Positions 14,827-23,642 are shown, counted from the stretch's first letter. The stretch: DNA of 64,000 bases from Streptomyces marinisediminis (GCF_026262575.1 NZ_JAPKFL010000031.1:1-64000), one strand, 5' to 3'. A program made the numbers and translations. The notes: generated by a model not told the origin, from the letters alone.

Positions 14827-16341
14827 ATGCCCGATCGCCGTACCGTCGCCCTGGTCACCCTCGGCTGCGCCCGTAACGAAGTGGATTCCGAGGAGCTGGC
14901 GGGCCGTCTGGCAGCGGACGGCTGGCAGCTCGTCCCCGACGCCGCCGAGGCCGACGTCGCCGTCGTCAACACCTGCGGTTTCGTGGAGGCCGCCAAGAAG
15001 GACTCCGTCGACGCCCTGCTGGAAGCCGGGGACCTCAAGGGTCAGGCCCGCACCCAGGCCGTCGTCGCCGTCGGCTGCATGGCCGAGCGGTACGGCAAGG
15101 AGCTGGCCGAGGCCCTCCCCGAAGCCGACGGCGTCCTCGGTTTCGACGACTACGCCGACATCTCCGACCGGCTGCGGACCATCCTCTCCGGCGGCGTGCA
15201 CGCCCCCCACGTCCCGCGCGACCGACGCAAGCTGCTCCCCGTCAGCCCCGCCGAACGGCAGGGCGCGGGCGTGGCGCTGCCCGGCCACGGGGACGCCGGG
15301 CACGCGGCCGCCGGCCCGGGGGAGGCCGCCGACCCGGCGGCCGGCGCCCCGGCCGACCTGCCCGCCGGGGTCGCGCCCGCCTCCGGGCCGCGCGCCCCGC
15401 TGCGCCGCCGCCTGGGCGGTGGCCCCGTCGCGTCCGTCAAGCTCGCCTCCGGCTGCGACCGGCGCTGCACCTTCTGCGCCATCCCGGCCTTCCGCGGCTC
15501 CTTCGTCTCCCGCCGCCCCGCCGACGTGCTGGGCGAGACCCGCTGGCTGGCCGAGCAGGGGGTGAAAGAGGTCATGCTGGTCTCGGAGAACAACACCTCC
15601 TACGGCAAGGACCTCGGTGACCTGCGGCTGCTGGAGACGCTGCTGCCGGAGCTGGCCGCCGTCGACGGCATCGAACGCGTCCGCGTCAGCTACCTGCAAC
15701 CCGCCGAACTGCGGCCCGGCCTGATCGACGTGCTCGCCGGCACCGAGAACGTCGCGCCCTACTTCGACCTGTCCTTCCAGCACGCCGCCCCCACGGTGCT
15801 GCGCGCCATGCGCCGCTTCGGGGACACCGAGCGGTTCTGGGAGCTGCTGGAGACGATCCGGGCCAAGGCGCCGCACGCCGGGGTGCGCTCCAACTTCATC
15901 GTCGGCTTCCCCGGCGAGCGCGAGGCCGACTTCGCGGAGCTGGAGCGCTTCCTGACCGGGGCGCGGCTGGACGCCATAGGCGTGTTCGGCTATTCCGACG
16001 AGGACGGCACCGAGGCCGCCGGATACGACGGCAAGCTGGACCCGGAGGCCGTCGCCGAGCGGCTGGCCCACCTGACCCCGCTGGCCGAGGAGCTGACCGC
16101 GCAGCGCGCCGAGGAGCGGGTGGGCGAGCGGCTGTCGGTTCTGGTGGAGAGCGTCGACGAGGGTGAGGGCGTCCTCGGCCGGGCCGCCCACCAGGCGCCC
16201 GAGACCGACGGGCTGGTGCGGCTGACCGGTCCCGGCTGCGCCGATCTCGTCCCCGGACGTATGGTCGAGGCGAGGGCGGTGGCGGCCGAAGGAGTCGATC
16301 TGGTCGCCGAGCCGGCGACCGTCGAGGAGGCGTCCCCATGA
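14827..16341 (+). CDS. rimO: Ribosomal protein S12 methylthiotransferase RimO
   Basis: 504 aa. RimO is a radical-SAM enzyme that adds a methylthio group to the conserved Asp of ribosomal protein S12. The N-terminal UPF0004 domain has VTLGCARNEVDSE, VVNTCGFVEAAKKDS and VAVGCMAERY. The radical-SAM cluster is CDRRCTFC (C210, C214, C217). A TRAM domain closes the protein. The sequence after the cluster (SENNTSYGKDLG) fits RimO rather than MiaB; miaB itself is at 37333. Between the two N-terminal domains (about 140-195) is a long Ala/Gly/Pro insert not found in enteric RimO of about 440 aa. Its 3' end overlaps the pgsA start by 4 nt. Confidence 0.95.
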   Translation: MPDRRTVALVTLGCARNEVDSEELAGRLAADGWQLVPDAAEADVAVVNTCGFVEAAKKDSVDALLEAGDLKGQARTQAVVAVGCMAERYGKELAEALPEADGVLGFDDYADISDRLRTILSGGVHAPHVPRDRRKLLPVSPAERQGAGVALPGHGDAGHAAAGPGEAADPAAGAPADLPAGVAPASGPRAPLRRRLGGGPVASVKLASGCDRRCTFCAIPAFRGSFVSRRPADVLGETRWLAEQGVKEVMLVSENNTSYGKDLGDLRLLETLLPELAAVDGIERVRVSYLQPAELRPGLIDVLAGTENVAPYFDLSFQHAAPTVLRAMRRFGDTERFWELLETIRAKAPHAGVRSNFIVGFPGEREADFAELERFLTGARLDAIGVFGYSDEDGTEAAGYDGKLDPEAVAERLAHLTPLAEELTAQRAEERVGERLSVLVESVDEGEGVLGRAAHQAPETDGLVRLTGPGCADLVPGRMVEARAVAAEGVDLVAEPATVEEASP

Positions 16342-16973
16342 CAGGCATCCCGGCCTCCACGGCCGGGAGCGGTCCGCGGGCGGGGCGCCGGACCGCAGCC
16401 CGGCACGTGAGTCTGTGGAACATCGCCAACATCCTCACCATGCTCCGGCTGGCCCTGGTGCCCGGCTTCGTGCTGCTGATGGTCGCCGACGGCGGGCACG
16501 ACCCGGGCTGGCGCTCGCTGGCCTGGGCGGCGTTCACCGTCGCCATGATCACCGACCTGTTCGACGGCGAGCTGGCCCGCCGCCGCGACATCGTCACCGA
16601 CTTCGGCAAGATCGCCGACCCCATCGCGGACAAGGCCATCATGGGCGCGGCCCTGGTCAGCCTCTCCGTGCTGGGCGACCTGCCCTGGTGGGTGACGGGC
16701 GTCATCGTGGGCCGCGAACTGGCCATCACACTCCTGCGCTTCTGGGTCATCCGCTACGGGGTGATCCCCGCCTCGCGCGGCGGCAAGCTCAAGACGCTCA
16801 CCCAGGGCGTCGCCGTGGGCATGTACATCCTCGCGCTCGACGGACCGCTGGCCAGCCTGCGCTGGTGGGTCATGGCCGTCGCCGTGCTGCTGACCGCCCT
16901 CAGCGCGGTGGACTACGTCCGCCAGGCCGTGGTGCTGCGCCGGGCGGGCCGGACGCGCGCAAGGGCGTCGTGA
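16338..16973 (+). CDS. pgsA: CDP-diacylglycerol-glycerol-3-phosphate 3-phosphatidyltransferase
   Basis: 211 aa, starting at ATG 16338 behind GAGGAGG (16324-16330) and overlapping the rimO stop (ATGA). The CDP-alcohol phosphotransferase signature is complete: DLFDGELARRRDIVTDFGKI followed by ADPIADK (about 72-98), giving D-x2-DG-x2-AR-x8-G-x3-D-x3-D. About five membrane segments are visible. Its product is phosphatidylglycerophosphate, the precursor of phosphatidylglycerol and cardiolipin. It is translationally coupled to rimO upstream and to the CinA-type gene downstream (GTGA). Confidence 0.94.
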   Translation: MTGIPASTAGSGPRAGRRTAARHVSLWNIANILTMLRLALVPGFVLLMVADGGHDPGWRSLAWAAFTVAMITDLFDGELARRRDIVTDFGKIADPIADKAIMGAALVSLSVLGDLPWWVTGVIVGRELAITLLRFWVIRYGVIPASRGGKLKTLTQGVAVGMYILALDGPLASLRWWVMAVAVLLTALSAVDYVRQAVVLRRAGRTRARAS

Positions 16974-17524
16974 CGGAGGAGACCGTGGCCGACCCCCCGC
17001 CCGACTCGGCCACCGACGCGGTCTCCCGGCTGGTCGAGCGCGGCGAGACGGTGAGCGCGGCCGAGTCCCTGACCGGGGGCCTGGTGGCCGCCGCCCTCAC
17101 CGCCGCCCCCGGGGCCTCGCGGGCCTTCGCCGGCTCGGTGACCGCCTACGCCACCGAGCTGAAGCGGCGCGTGCTGGGCGTGGACGGGGAGCTGCTGGCC
17201 GCCCGCGGCGCGGTGGACGCCGAAGTCGCGCGGCAGATGGCGTGTGGGGTCCGGGAGCTGCTGGGTACCCACTGGGGCGTGGCCACCACCGGGGTCGCCG
17301 GACCCGAACCACAGGACGGGCAGCCGGTCGGCCGGGTGTACGTGGCCGTCGCCGGCCCGAGCGGTGAGCCGACCGCCCGCCGCCTGGACCTGGACGGCGA
17401 CCGCGCGGAGATCCGGCGCGAGAGCGTCCAGGCCGTTCTCCGCCTGCTGTGCGGGGAACTTCTGGAGAAGGCCGGGGGACAGAGTACGGAACACCGTGGG
17501 GAAGAAGGATGTTTACAGCCCTGA
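16970..17524 (+). CDS. pncC: Nicotinamide-nucleotide amidohydrolase (CinA C-terminal domain)
   Basis: 184 aa. It is the PncC half of CinA alone, without the N-terminal MoeA-like half found in long CinA proteins. Motifs: AAESLTGGLVAAALTAAPGASRAF, GSVTAYATELKRRVLGV, and GVATTGVAGPEPQDGQPVGRVYVAV. The expected role is deamidation of nicotinamide mononucleotide for NAD salvage. GTG 16970 overlaps the pgsA stop. GTG 16985 is also possible, but the GGAGGAG in front of it is only about 3 nt away. The gene is the last of the rimO-pgsA-pncC string before clgR. Confidence 0.88.
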   Translation: MTEETVADPPPDSATDAVSRLVERGETVSAAESLTGGLVAAALTAAPGASRAFAGSVTAYATELKRRVLGVDGELLAARGAVDAEVARQMACGVRELLGTHWGVATTGVAGPEPQDGQPVGRVYVAVAGPSGEPTARRLDLDGDRAEIRRESVQAVLRLLCGELLEKAGGQSTEHRGEEGCLQP

Positions 17525-17567
17525 GTGAACACGACATAGCTCCCCGCACGGCCACGGTTGTAGGCGG

Positions 17568-17573
17568 TACGGT
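17568..17573 (+). promoter_or_regulatory. -10 element (TACGGT) upstream of clgR
   Basis: TACGGT lies about 45 nt before the clgR start and 5 nt before an upstream ATG (17579). Transcription from it would begin at or next to that ATG. Confidence 0.45.
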
Positions 17574-17578
17574 GGGGC

Positions 17579-17647
17579 ATGAAGGACTCAGGTTCACGGT
17601 CCGAGGAGGGAGCCACCGATGATTCTGCTCCGTCGCCTGTTGGGTGA
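17579..17647 (+). CDS. Possible 22-aa leader peptide overlapping the clgR start
   Basis: ATG 17579 opens a frame for MKDSGSRSEEGATDDSAPSPVG, ending at TGA 17645-17647. The clgR Shine-Dalgarno (17603-17612) lies inside this frame, and clgR starts 29 nt before its stop in another frame. It is Ser/Asp/Glu-rich and has no homology that I recognise. With TACGGT just upstream it could be translated from a leaderless mRNA and affect access to the clgR start. It may equally be chance. Confidence 0.3.
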   Translation: MKDSGSRSEEGATDDSAPSPVG

Positions 17648-17999
17648 CGTGCTGCGTCGGCAGCGCCAGCGTCAGGGCCGTACCCTGCGCGAAGTCTCCG
17701 CATCCGCGCGCGTCTCGCTCGGCTACCTGTCCGAGGTGGAACGGGGGCAGAAGGAGGCTTCCTCCGAACTGCTGTCGTCGATCTGCGACGCGCTGGACGT
17801 CCCGATGTCCGAGCTGATGCGCGAGGTCAGTGACGAGCTGGCCCTGGCCGAGCTGGCCCAGTCGGCCGCGAGCGACGCGGTACCGGCGCCGATGCGGCCC
17901 ATGCTCAACCCGGTGTCGGTCACCTCCGTCACCGGCCGTCCGGACGAACGCGTGACGATCAAGCGGCCGCAGGAGGCCGTGGACGTCGTCGCCGCCTGA
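17619..17999 (+). CDS. clgR: ClgR-type transcriptional activator of clp/lon proteolysis genes
   Basis: 126 aa, starting at ATG 17619 behind GAGGAGGGAG (17603-17612). A Cro/C1-type HTH spans about 8-65 (LGDVLRRQRQRQGRTLREVSASARVSLGYLSEVERGQKEASSELLSSICDALDVPMSELM). This is the actinobacterial ClgR sequence, which activates clpP1P2, clpC and lon in Streptomyces. The location after pgsA-cinA is the conserved one. The protein ends VDVVAA: a C-terminal Ala-Ala is known in S. lividans ClgR to make it a ClpP substrate, giving feedback control. Whether that holds here is inferred from the residues alone. Confidence 0.9.
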   Translation: MILLRRLLGDVLRRQRQRQGRTLREVSASARVSLGYLSEVERGQKEASSELLSSICDALDVPMSELMREVSDELALAELAQSAASDAVPAPMRPMLNPVSVTSVTGRPDERVTIKRPQEAVDVVAA

Positions 18000-18021
18000 C
18001 GCCCGTCCGCACCACGCGATC

Positions 18022-18052
18022 CGGTGCCGAGGCCCTCGCGGCCTCGGCACCG
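18022..18052. terminator. 12-bp hairpin between convergent clgR and nei
   Basis: CGGTGCCGAGGC (18022-18033) pairs perfectly with 18041-18052 around a 7-nt loop. It sits just after clgR (ends 17999) and before the end of the minus-strand nei gene (18107), so it may serve both. Confidence 0.85.
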
Positions 18053-18106
18053 CGCGTTTCGCGGCCCCGGGCAGGCAGGACGACGGCGGCGCCCGCCCGG
18101 CGGGGG

Positions 18107-18901
18107 TCAGCGTTCCGGCTGGCAGCGGGGGCACCAGTACAGCGGCCGGGGCGCGGTGCCGCGCGGGCCCGGCGCCTCGGCGCGGCGTACCGGCGTGCCG
18201 CAGCGCAGGCACGGCTTGCCGCCGCGGCCGTAGACCCACAGCATGCGGCCGCGGCGCCGGTCGCCGGTCGTGCAGCGCTCGACGCGGGCCTTGTTCGCGT
18301 CCAGCAGGCGCCGCGCCAGCGCCAGGAGGCGGTCGGGGTGGGGCACCCGGCCCACCGGTGTCCACGGGGGCAGGCGGGCCATGAAGCACAGCTCGGAGCG
18401 GTAGACGTTGCCCACCCCGGCGAGGTTGCGCTGGTCCAGCAGGGCTTCGCCGATCTCCCGGTCGGCCGCCGCCCGCAGCCGCCGCAGGGCCTCGGCCGCG
18501 TCCCAGTCGGGCCCCAGCAGGTCCGGCCCGAGGTGGCCCACGACGCCGTCCTCGGCCGAGGTCGGCAGCAGCGCGAGCACCGGCAGCCGGTAGCCGACCG
18601 CCGCGCGTCCGGCCGACGCCAGCACCGCCCGGATCTCGTGGCCCGGGCCGCCCGTCCAGCGCCCGTCCGCCGGATACACCCGCCAGGCGCCGTCCATCCG
18701 CAGGTGCGAGTGGAGCGTCAGCCCGCCGTCGAACCGGGTCAGCAGGTGCTTGCCGCGCGGTACCGTCTCCAGCACCTCGCGGCCCGCCAGCTCGGCGGTG
18801 GCGAACTCCGGCACCCGCAGCTCGCCCCGGACCAGCCGCGCACCGGACAGCGCGGCGTGCAGCCGCCGCGCGGTGCGCCAGACGGTGTCTCCCTCGGGCA
18901 T
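18107..18901 (-). CDS. nei: Endonuclease VIII-like DNA glycosylase/AP lyase (Nei family)
   Basis: 264 aa, N-terminus MPEGDTVWRTARRLHAAL. After removal of Met, Pro2 is the catalytic nucleophile and Glu3 the proton donor of the Fpg/Nei family, and PEGD marks Nei rather than Fpg. Also visible are GKHLLTRFDGGLTLHSHLRMDG, the helix-two-turn-helix segment DQRNLAGVGNVYRSELCFM, and a C-terminal zinc finger (CLRCGTPV, then YWCPRCQ). It excises oxidised bases and nicks the abasic site. It lies 32 bp downstream of lhr on the same strand. The same lhr-nei pairing occurs in mycobacteria. Confidence 0.92.
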   Translation of the reverse strand: MPEGDTVWRTARRLHAALSGARLVRGELRVPEFATAELAGREVLETVPRGKHLLTRFDGGLTLHSHLRMDGAWRVYPADGRWTGGPGHEIRAVLASAGRAAVGYRLPVLALLPTSAEDGVVGHLGPDLLGPDWDAAEALRRLRAAADREIGEALLDQRNLAGVGNVYRSELCFMARLPPWTPVGRVPHPDRLLALARRLLDANKARVERCTTGDRRRGRMLWVYGRGGKPCLRCGTPVRRAEAPGPRGTAPRPLYWCPRCQPER

Positions 18902-18933
18902 ACCACCAGCCTCTCAGCCGCCCGCGCCGGCGC

Positions 18934-21900
18934 TCACGGCCGCAGCCGCAGCCCACGCGGCGTGGCGTGGAAGCCCGCCGCCTCCAGCGCGCGGCCCAGC
19001 GGCGCCGTCAGCACCGGGGCGCCGTTGGCCCGCTCCACGGTCAGCGAGCCCAGCGTCCCGGCGCGGGCCGCCTCGGCCAGCGCCGCCGTGGCCGCCTCCA
19101 GCGCCGTGCCCTCGCCCCACGCCAGCAGGGACTTGCCGCCCCGCTCCAGGTACAGCACCAGCTCGCCGTCCACCAGCACCACCACCGCACCGGCCTTGCG
19201 GCCCGGCTTGTGCCCGGCCGACTCGGGCGGCTCCGGCCAGGGCAGCGCGGCCCCGTAGGCGTTCGCCGGGTCGGCCGCCGCGAGCACCACGGCCCGCGGT
19301 GCGCGCTCGCGCTCCCGCGCCGTGCTGACCGCCCGCAGCCGGTCCACGGCGCCGTCCACGGCGAACTGCGCGGCGCCCAGATGCTCGACCACGTACCCCC
19401 GCCGCGCCTGCCCGCTCTCCTCGAACGCCGACAGCACCCGGTAGACGGCCGCGAAACCGCCCGGCACCCCCTCGGCGGCGACCGCCCCCCGGGTGACCAC
19501 GCCGTGCCGGTCCAGCAGTGTGCGGGCGGTGGCGTGGGCGCGCCGGGTGGCGTCCTCCGCCCCGGTGGCGCGCGGCGGCAGCAGGGACCAGCGCCCGGAC
19601 ACCGTGGGCGGGCCGTTCCGCGACACCGCCTGGCCGCCGGAGCCACCGGCGCGCAGCGCGAGCGAGCCGTAGCGGCCGCGCGGCGGGGCGCGGCGGGCCC
19701 GGTGCGCCGTCGAGCCCGCCGTCCGGCCCGAGCCGAGCAGGCTGCGCAGCGGGGCGAGGCTGTCGTTGGTCAGCCGCCCGGACCAGGCCAGTTCCCACAG
19801 GGCGTCGGCGAGCCGGGCGTCCGACGACTCCCCGAGCGCCGCGCGCACCCGTTCGGCGATCTGGCGGAAGAACAGTCCGTACCCGCCGGCCAGCGCGTCC
19901 AGCACGGCCTGGTGCAATTCGGTGAGCTCCAGCGGGTGCGGCTCGGGCAGCAGCAGCGGCGCCGTGTCGGCCGGGTACAGCGCGACCCAGCCGTCCTTGC
20001 CGGGAAGGGCGCCCGCCCCGGCCCACACCACCTCGCCCGTGGTGGTCAGCTCGTCCAGCAGCGCCGGGGTGTAGTCCGCCACCCGGCCGGGCAGCACCAG
20101 GCGCTCCAGCGCGGAGGCGGGTACGGCCGCGCCCTGGAGCTGCTCGACGGCCCTGGCCAGCCCGTCGACCCCGCGCAGCCCGCCGCCGTCCACGTGCTGC
20201 CAGCGGGGCAGGAACGCCGCCAGCGCGGGGGCGGGGACGGGCTCCAGCTCCTCGCGCAGCGCCGCCAGCGACCGCCGGCGCAGCCTGCGCAGGACCACCG
20301 GGTCACACCACTCCTGCCCGGCGCCCGCGGGGTGGAACTCGCCCTGCACCAGTCGGCCCTCGGCCGCCAGGCGGTGCAGGGTGGCGTCCGCCACGGCCTG
20401 GCCCAGACCGAACCGGGCCGCCGCCTGCTGGGTGGTGAACGGGCCGTGGGTGCGGGCGTAGCGCGCCAGCAGGTCACCCAGCGGGTCGGGCACCGGCTCG
20501 GTGAACGCCTCGGGGACGCCGACGGGCAGCGCCGCCCCCAGCGCGTCCCGCAACCGCCCCGCGTCCTCGATCGCCGCCCAGTGCTCGACGCCGCCGACGC
20601 GCACGGTGATGGCCCGCCGGGCGGCCGCGAGCTCCGCCGCCCAGCCCGGCTCGGCCCCGCGCTCGGTCAGCTCCGCCTCCGTGAGCGGGCCGAGCACGCG
20701 CAGCGCGTCGGCCACCGCCTCGACGTCCTTGACGCGGCGCTCCTGGGTGCGCCACTGGAGCTCGGCCTCCAGGCCGGCCAGCACCTCGGCGTCCAGCAGC
20801 TCGCGCAGCTCCGCACGGCCCAGCAGCTCCGCGAGCAGCCGCGAGTCCAGCGACAGCGCGGCGGCCCGGCGCTCGGCCAGCGGCGTGTCGCCCTCGTAGA
20901 GGAACTGCGCGACGTACCCGAACAGCAGGGAGCGGGCGAAGGGCGAGGGTTCGCGCGTGGTGACCTCCACCAGCCGCACCCGGCGCGCGGCCACGTCCCC
21001 CATCAGCTCGGCGAGCCCGGGGACGTCGAACACGTCCTGCAGGCACTCGCGCACCGCCTCCAGGACGATGGGGAACGAGCCGAACTCGGCGGCCACCTCC
21101 AAAAGCTGGGACGCCCGGCGGCGCTGCTGCCACAGCGGCGTGCGCCGCCCCGGGTCCCGGCGGGGCAGCAGCAGCGCCCGGGCGGCGCACTCGCGGAAGC
21201 GGGCGGCGAACAGCGCGGAGCCGCCCACCTGGTCGGTGACGATCTGGTCGACCTCGCCCTGCTCGTAGAGCACGTCCTGCGCGCCCACCGGCGCCCGCTC
21301 CGCGTCGAAGGCCCCGCCCGGCCCCACCGGCGCGGGCGGCCCCGACAGGCCCTCCGCGCCGGTCGGGCCGTCCGGGCCGTCCGGACCGTCCAGGCCCAGC
21401 AGGTCGGCGTCGGGCAGGCGCAGCACGATGCCGTCGTCGGCGTGCATCACCTGGGCGTCCAGCCCGTACCGCTCGGTCAGCCGCGCGCCCAGCGCCAGCG
21501 CCCAGGGGGCGTGCACCTGCGCGCCGAAGGGGGAGTGGACCACCACGCGCCAGTCGCCCAGCTCGTCGCGGAAGCGCTCCACGACGATCGTGCGGTCGTC
21601 CGGCACGTGGCCGCACGCCTGGCGCTGCTCGGCCAGGTACGCCAGCAGGTTGCGCACGGCCAGCTCGTCCAGGCCCGCGGCGGTCAGCCGGGCGGCGGCG
21701 GCGTCGGCGGCCAGGGCGCCCACCTCGCGCACGAACGCGCCCAGCGCGCGGCCCAGCTCCAGCGGGCGCCCGAGCTGGTCGCCCTTCCAGAACGGCAGCC
21801 GACCGGGCACCCCCGGGGCGGGCGAGACGAGCACCCGGTCGCGCGTGATGTCCTCGATGCGCCACGACGTGGTGCCCAGCGTGAAGACGTCCCCCACCCG

Positions 21901-23613
21901 CGACTCGTACACCATCTCCTCGTCCAGCTCCCCGACACGGCCGCCGCCGCGCTGGGGATCGGCCCCGGCGAGGAAGACGCCGAACAGACCGCGGTCGGGA
22001 ATGGTGCCGCCGGAGGTGACGGCGAGCCGCTGCGCGCCGGGGCGCGCGCTGACCGTGTGCGCCACCCGGTCCCACACCACGCGCGGGCGCAGCTCCGCGA
22101 AGGCGTCGGACGGGTAGCGTCCGGCCAGCATGTCCAGCACGCCGGTGTAGGCGGACTCCGGCAGCGCGGCGAAGGGCGCGGCCCGGCGCACCAGCGTCAG
22201 CAGCTCCGTCACGTCCCAGGTGTCCATGGCGGTGATCGCCACGAGCTGCTGGGCCAGCACGTCCAGCGGGTTCGCCGGAACGCGCAGCGCCTCGATGGCC
22301 CCCTGGCGCATCCGCTCCGTCACCACGGCGGACTGCACGAGGTCGCCGCGGTACTTGGGGAAGACCACGCCCGCCGAGACCGCGCCCACCTGGTGCCCGG
22401 CCCGGCCCACCCGCTGCAGGCCCGAGGCGACCGACGGCGGCGACTCCACCTGCACGACCAGGTCCACCGCGCCCATGTCGATGCCCAGCTCCAGGCTGGA
22501 GGTGGCGACGACGGCCTGGAGCCGCCCCGCCTTCAGGTCCTCCTCCACCTGGGCGCGCTGCTCCTTGGACACGGAGCCGTGGTGGGCCCTGGCCAGCACC
22601 GGCGGGGCGCCCTCGGCCGCCCCCGAGCCACCCATCAGCTCGGCGGGGGAGTGGTGCTCGGGCAGCGGCTCGCCCGTCGCCCGTTCGTAGGCGATCTCGT
22701 TCAGCCGGTTGCACAGCCGCTCGGCCAGGCGCCGGGAGTTGACGAAGACGATGGTGGAGCGGTGGGCCTGCACCAGATCGGTGATGCGCTCCTCGACCGA
22801 CGGCCAGATGGAGGGCTTGGCGGTGACCTCGTCGGCGTCGGGCACCGGGGAGCCGCCCAGCTCGCCCATGTCCTCCACCGGGACGACGACCCGGAGCGCG
22901 AACTCCTTCTCGGCCGGAGGCTGGACGATCTTCACCGGCCGCTGCGGGGAGAGGAAGCGGGCGACCTCCTCCACGGGCCGCACCGTCGCGGACAGGCCGA
23001 CGCGGCGGGCCGGGGCGTCCAGCAGCGCGTCCAGGCGCTCCAGGGAGAGGGCCAGGTGGGCCCCGCGCTTGGTGCCCGCCACGGCGTGCACCTCGTCCAG
23101 GATCACCGTCTCCACGCCGCTCAGCGCCTCGCGGGCCTGCGAGGTGAGCATGAGGAACAGCGACTCGGGCGTGGTGATCAAAATGTCGGGCGGGCGGCGC
23201 GCGAGGGCGCGGCGCTCGGTGGCGGGCGTGTCCCCGGAGCGGATCGCCACCCGCACGTCCGGCTCGGGCAGGCCCTGCCGGAGCGACTCGTGGCGGATGC
23301 CCGTCAGGGGGCTGCGCAGGTTCCGCTCGACGTCCACCGCGAGCGCCTTCAGCGGCGAGACGTAGAGCACGCGGCAGCGCTTGAGCGGCTCCGCGGGCGG
23401 CGGCACGGCCGTCAGCCGGTCCAGCGAGGCGAGGAAGGCGGCCAGCGTCTTGCCCGAACCCGTGGGCGCCACCACCAGGGCGTCCGCGCCTTGCCGCAGG
23501 GCCTGCCAGGCGCCGACCTGGGCGGCCGTGGGCGCGCGGAACGCCCCCGCGAACCACGCGCGGGTCGCGGGGGAGAAGCCGTCCAGGGCGGGGTGAGCCG
23601 TCGGGTGACCCAT
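18934..23613 (-). CDS. lhr: Large superfamily 2 DNA helicase Lhr
   Basis: 1559 aa from ATG 23613 (MGHPTAHPALDGFSPATRAWF). The N-terminal helicase core has Walker A APTGSGKTLAAFL (about 50), DEVH box VILDEVHAVAGTKRGAHL, SATVRPVEEV, the motif IV-VI region (FVNSRRLAERLCNRLNE, ATSSLELGIDMGAVDLVVQVESP, QRVGRAGH), then the Lhr-specific winged-helix and beta-barrel core and the long C-terminal domain typical of full-length actinobacterial Lhr. Lhr is a 3'-to-5' DNA/RNA-DNA helicase induced by DNA damage in mycobacteria. It is the first gene of an operon with nei. The next gene upstream is a divergent AraC-type regulator. A damage-type promoter sits directly before the ATG. Confidence 0.95.
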   Translation of the reverse strand: MGHPTAHPALDGFSPATRAWFAGAFRAPTAAQVGAWQALRQGADALVVAPTGSGKTLAAFLASLDRLTAVPPPAEPLKRCRVLYVSPLKALAVDVERNLRSPLTGIRHESLRQGLPEPDVRVAIRSGDTPATERRALARRPPDILITTPESLFLMLTSQAREALSGVETVILDEVHAVAGTKRGAHLALSLERLDALLDAPARRVGLSATVRPVEEVARFLSPQRPVKIVQPPAEKEFALRVVVPVEDMGELGGSPVPDADEVTAKPSIWPSVEERITDLVQAHRSTIVFVNSRRLAERLCNRLNEIAYERATGEPLPEHHSPAELMGGSGAAEGAPPVLARAHHGSVSKEQRAQVEEDLKAGRLQAVVATSSLELGIDMGAVDLVVQVESPPSVASGLQRVGRAGHQVGAVSAGVVFPKYRGDLVQSAVVTERMRQGAIEALRVPANPLDVLAQQLVAITAMDTWDVTELLTLVRRAAPFAALPESAYTGVLDMLAGRYPSDAFAELRPRVVWDRVAHTVSARPGAQRLAVTSGGTIPDRGLFGVFLAGADPQRGGGRVGELDEEMVYESRVGDVFTLGTTSWRIEDITRDRVLVSPAPGVPGRLPFWKGDQLGRPLELGRALGAFVREVGALAADAAAARLTAAGLDELAVRNLLAYLAEQRQACGHVPDDRTIVVERFRDELGDWRVVVHSPFGAQVHAPWALALGARLTERYGLDAQVMHADDGIVLRLPDADLLGLDGPDGPDGPTGAEGLSGPPAPVGPGGAFDAERAPVGAQDVLYEQGEVDQIVTDQVGGSALFAARFRECAARALLLPRRDPGRRTPLWQQRRRASQLLEVAAEFGSFPIVLEAVRECLQDVFDVPGLAELMGDVAARRVRLVEVTTREPSPFARSLLFGYVAQFLYEGDTPLAERRAAALSLDSRLLAELLGRAELRELLDAEVLAGLEAELQWRTQERRVKDVEAVADALRVLGPLTEAELTERGAEPGWAAELAAARRAITVRVGGVEHWAAIEDAGRLRDALGAALPVGVPEAFTEPVPDPLGDLLARYARTHGPFTTQQAAARFGLGQAVADATLHRLAAEGRLVQGEFHPAGAGQEWCDPVVLRRLRRRSLAALREELEPVPAPALAAFLPRWQHVDGGGLRGVDGLARAVEQLQGAAVPASALERLVLPGRVADYTPALLDELTTTGEVVWAGAGALPGKDGWVALYPADTAPLLLPEPHPLELTELHQAVLDALAGGYGLFFRQIAERVRAALGESSDARLADALWELAWSGRLTNDSLAPLRSLLGSGRTAGSTAHRARRAPPRGRYGSLALRAGGSGGQAVSRNGPPTVSGRWSLLPPRATGAEDATRRAHATARTLLDRHGVVTRGAVAAEGVPGGFAAVYRVLSAFEESGQARRGYVVEHLGAAQFAVDGAVDRLRAVSTARERERAPRAVVLAAADPANAYGAALPWPEPPESAGHKPGRKAGAVVVLVDGELVLYLERGGKSLLAWGEGTALEAATAALAEAARAGTLGSLTVERANGAPVLTAPLGRALEAAGFHATPRGLRLRP

Positions 23614-23619
23614 GCCCCC

Positions 23620-23642
23620 ATCGTGCACCGGGCCACTGACAA
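23620..23642 (-). promoter_or_regulatory. RecA-NDp/PafBC-type promoter of lhr-nei, leaderless
   Basis: On the minus strand TTGTCAGTG (23642-23634) is followed after 8 nt by CACGAT (23625-23620). This is the LexA-independent DNA-damage motif TTGTCRGTG-N8-TAnnnT with one deviation in the hexamer. The hexamer ends 6 nt before ATG 23613, so +1 would be the start codon itself. Confidence 0.78.
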
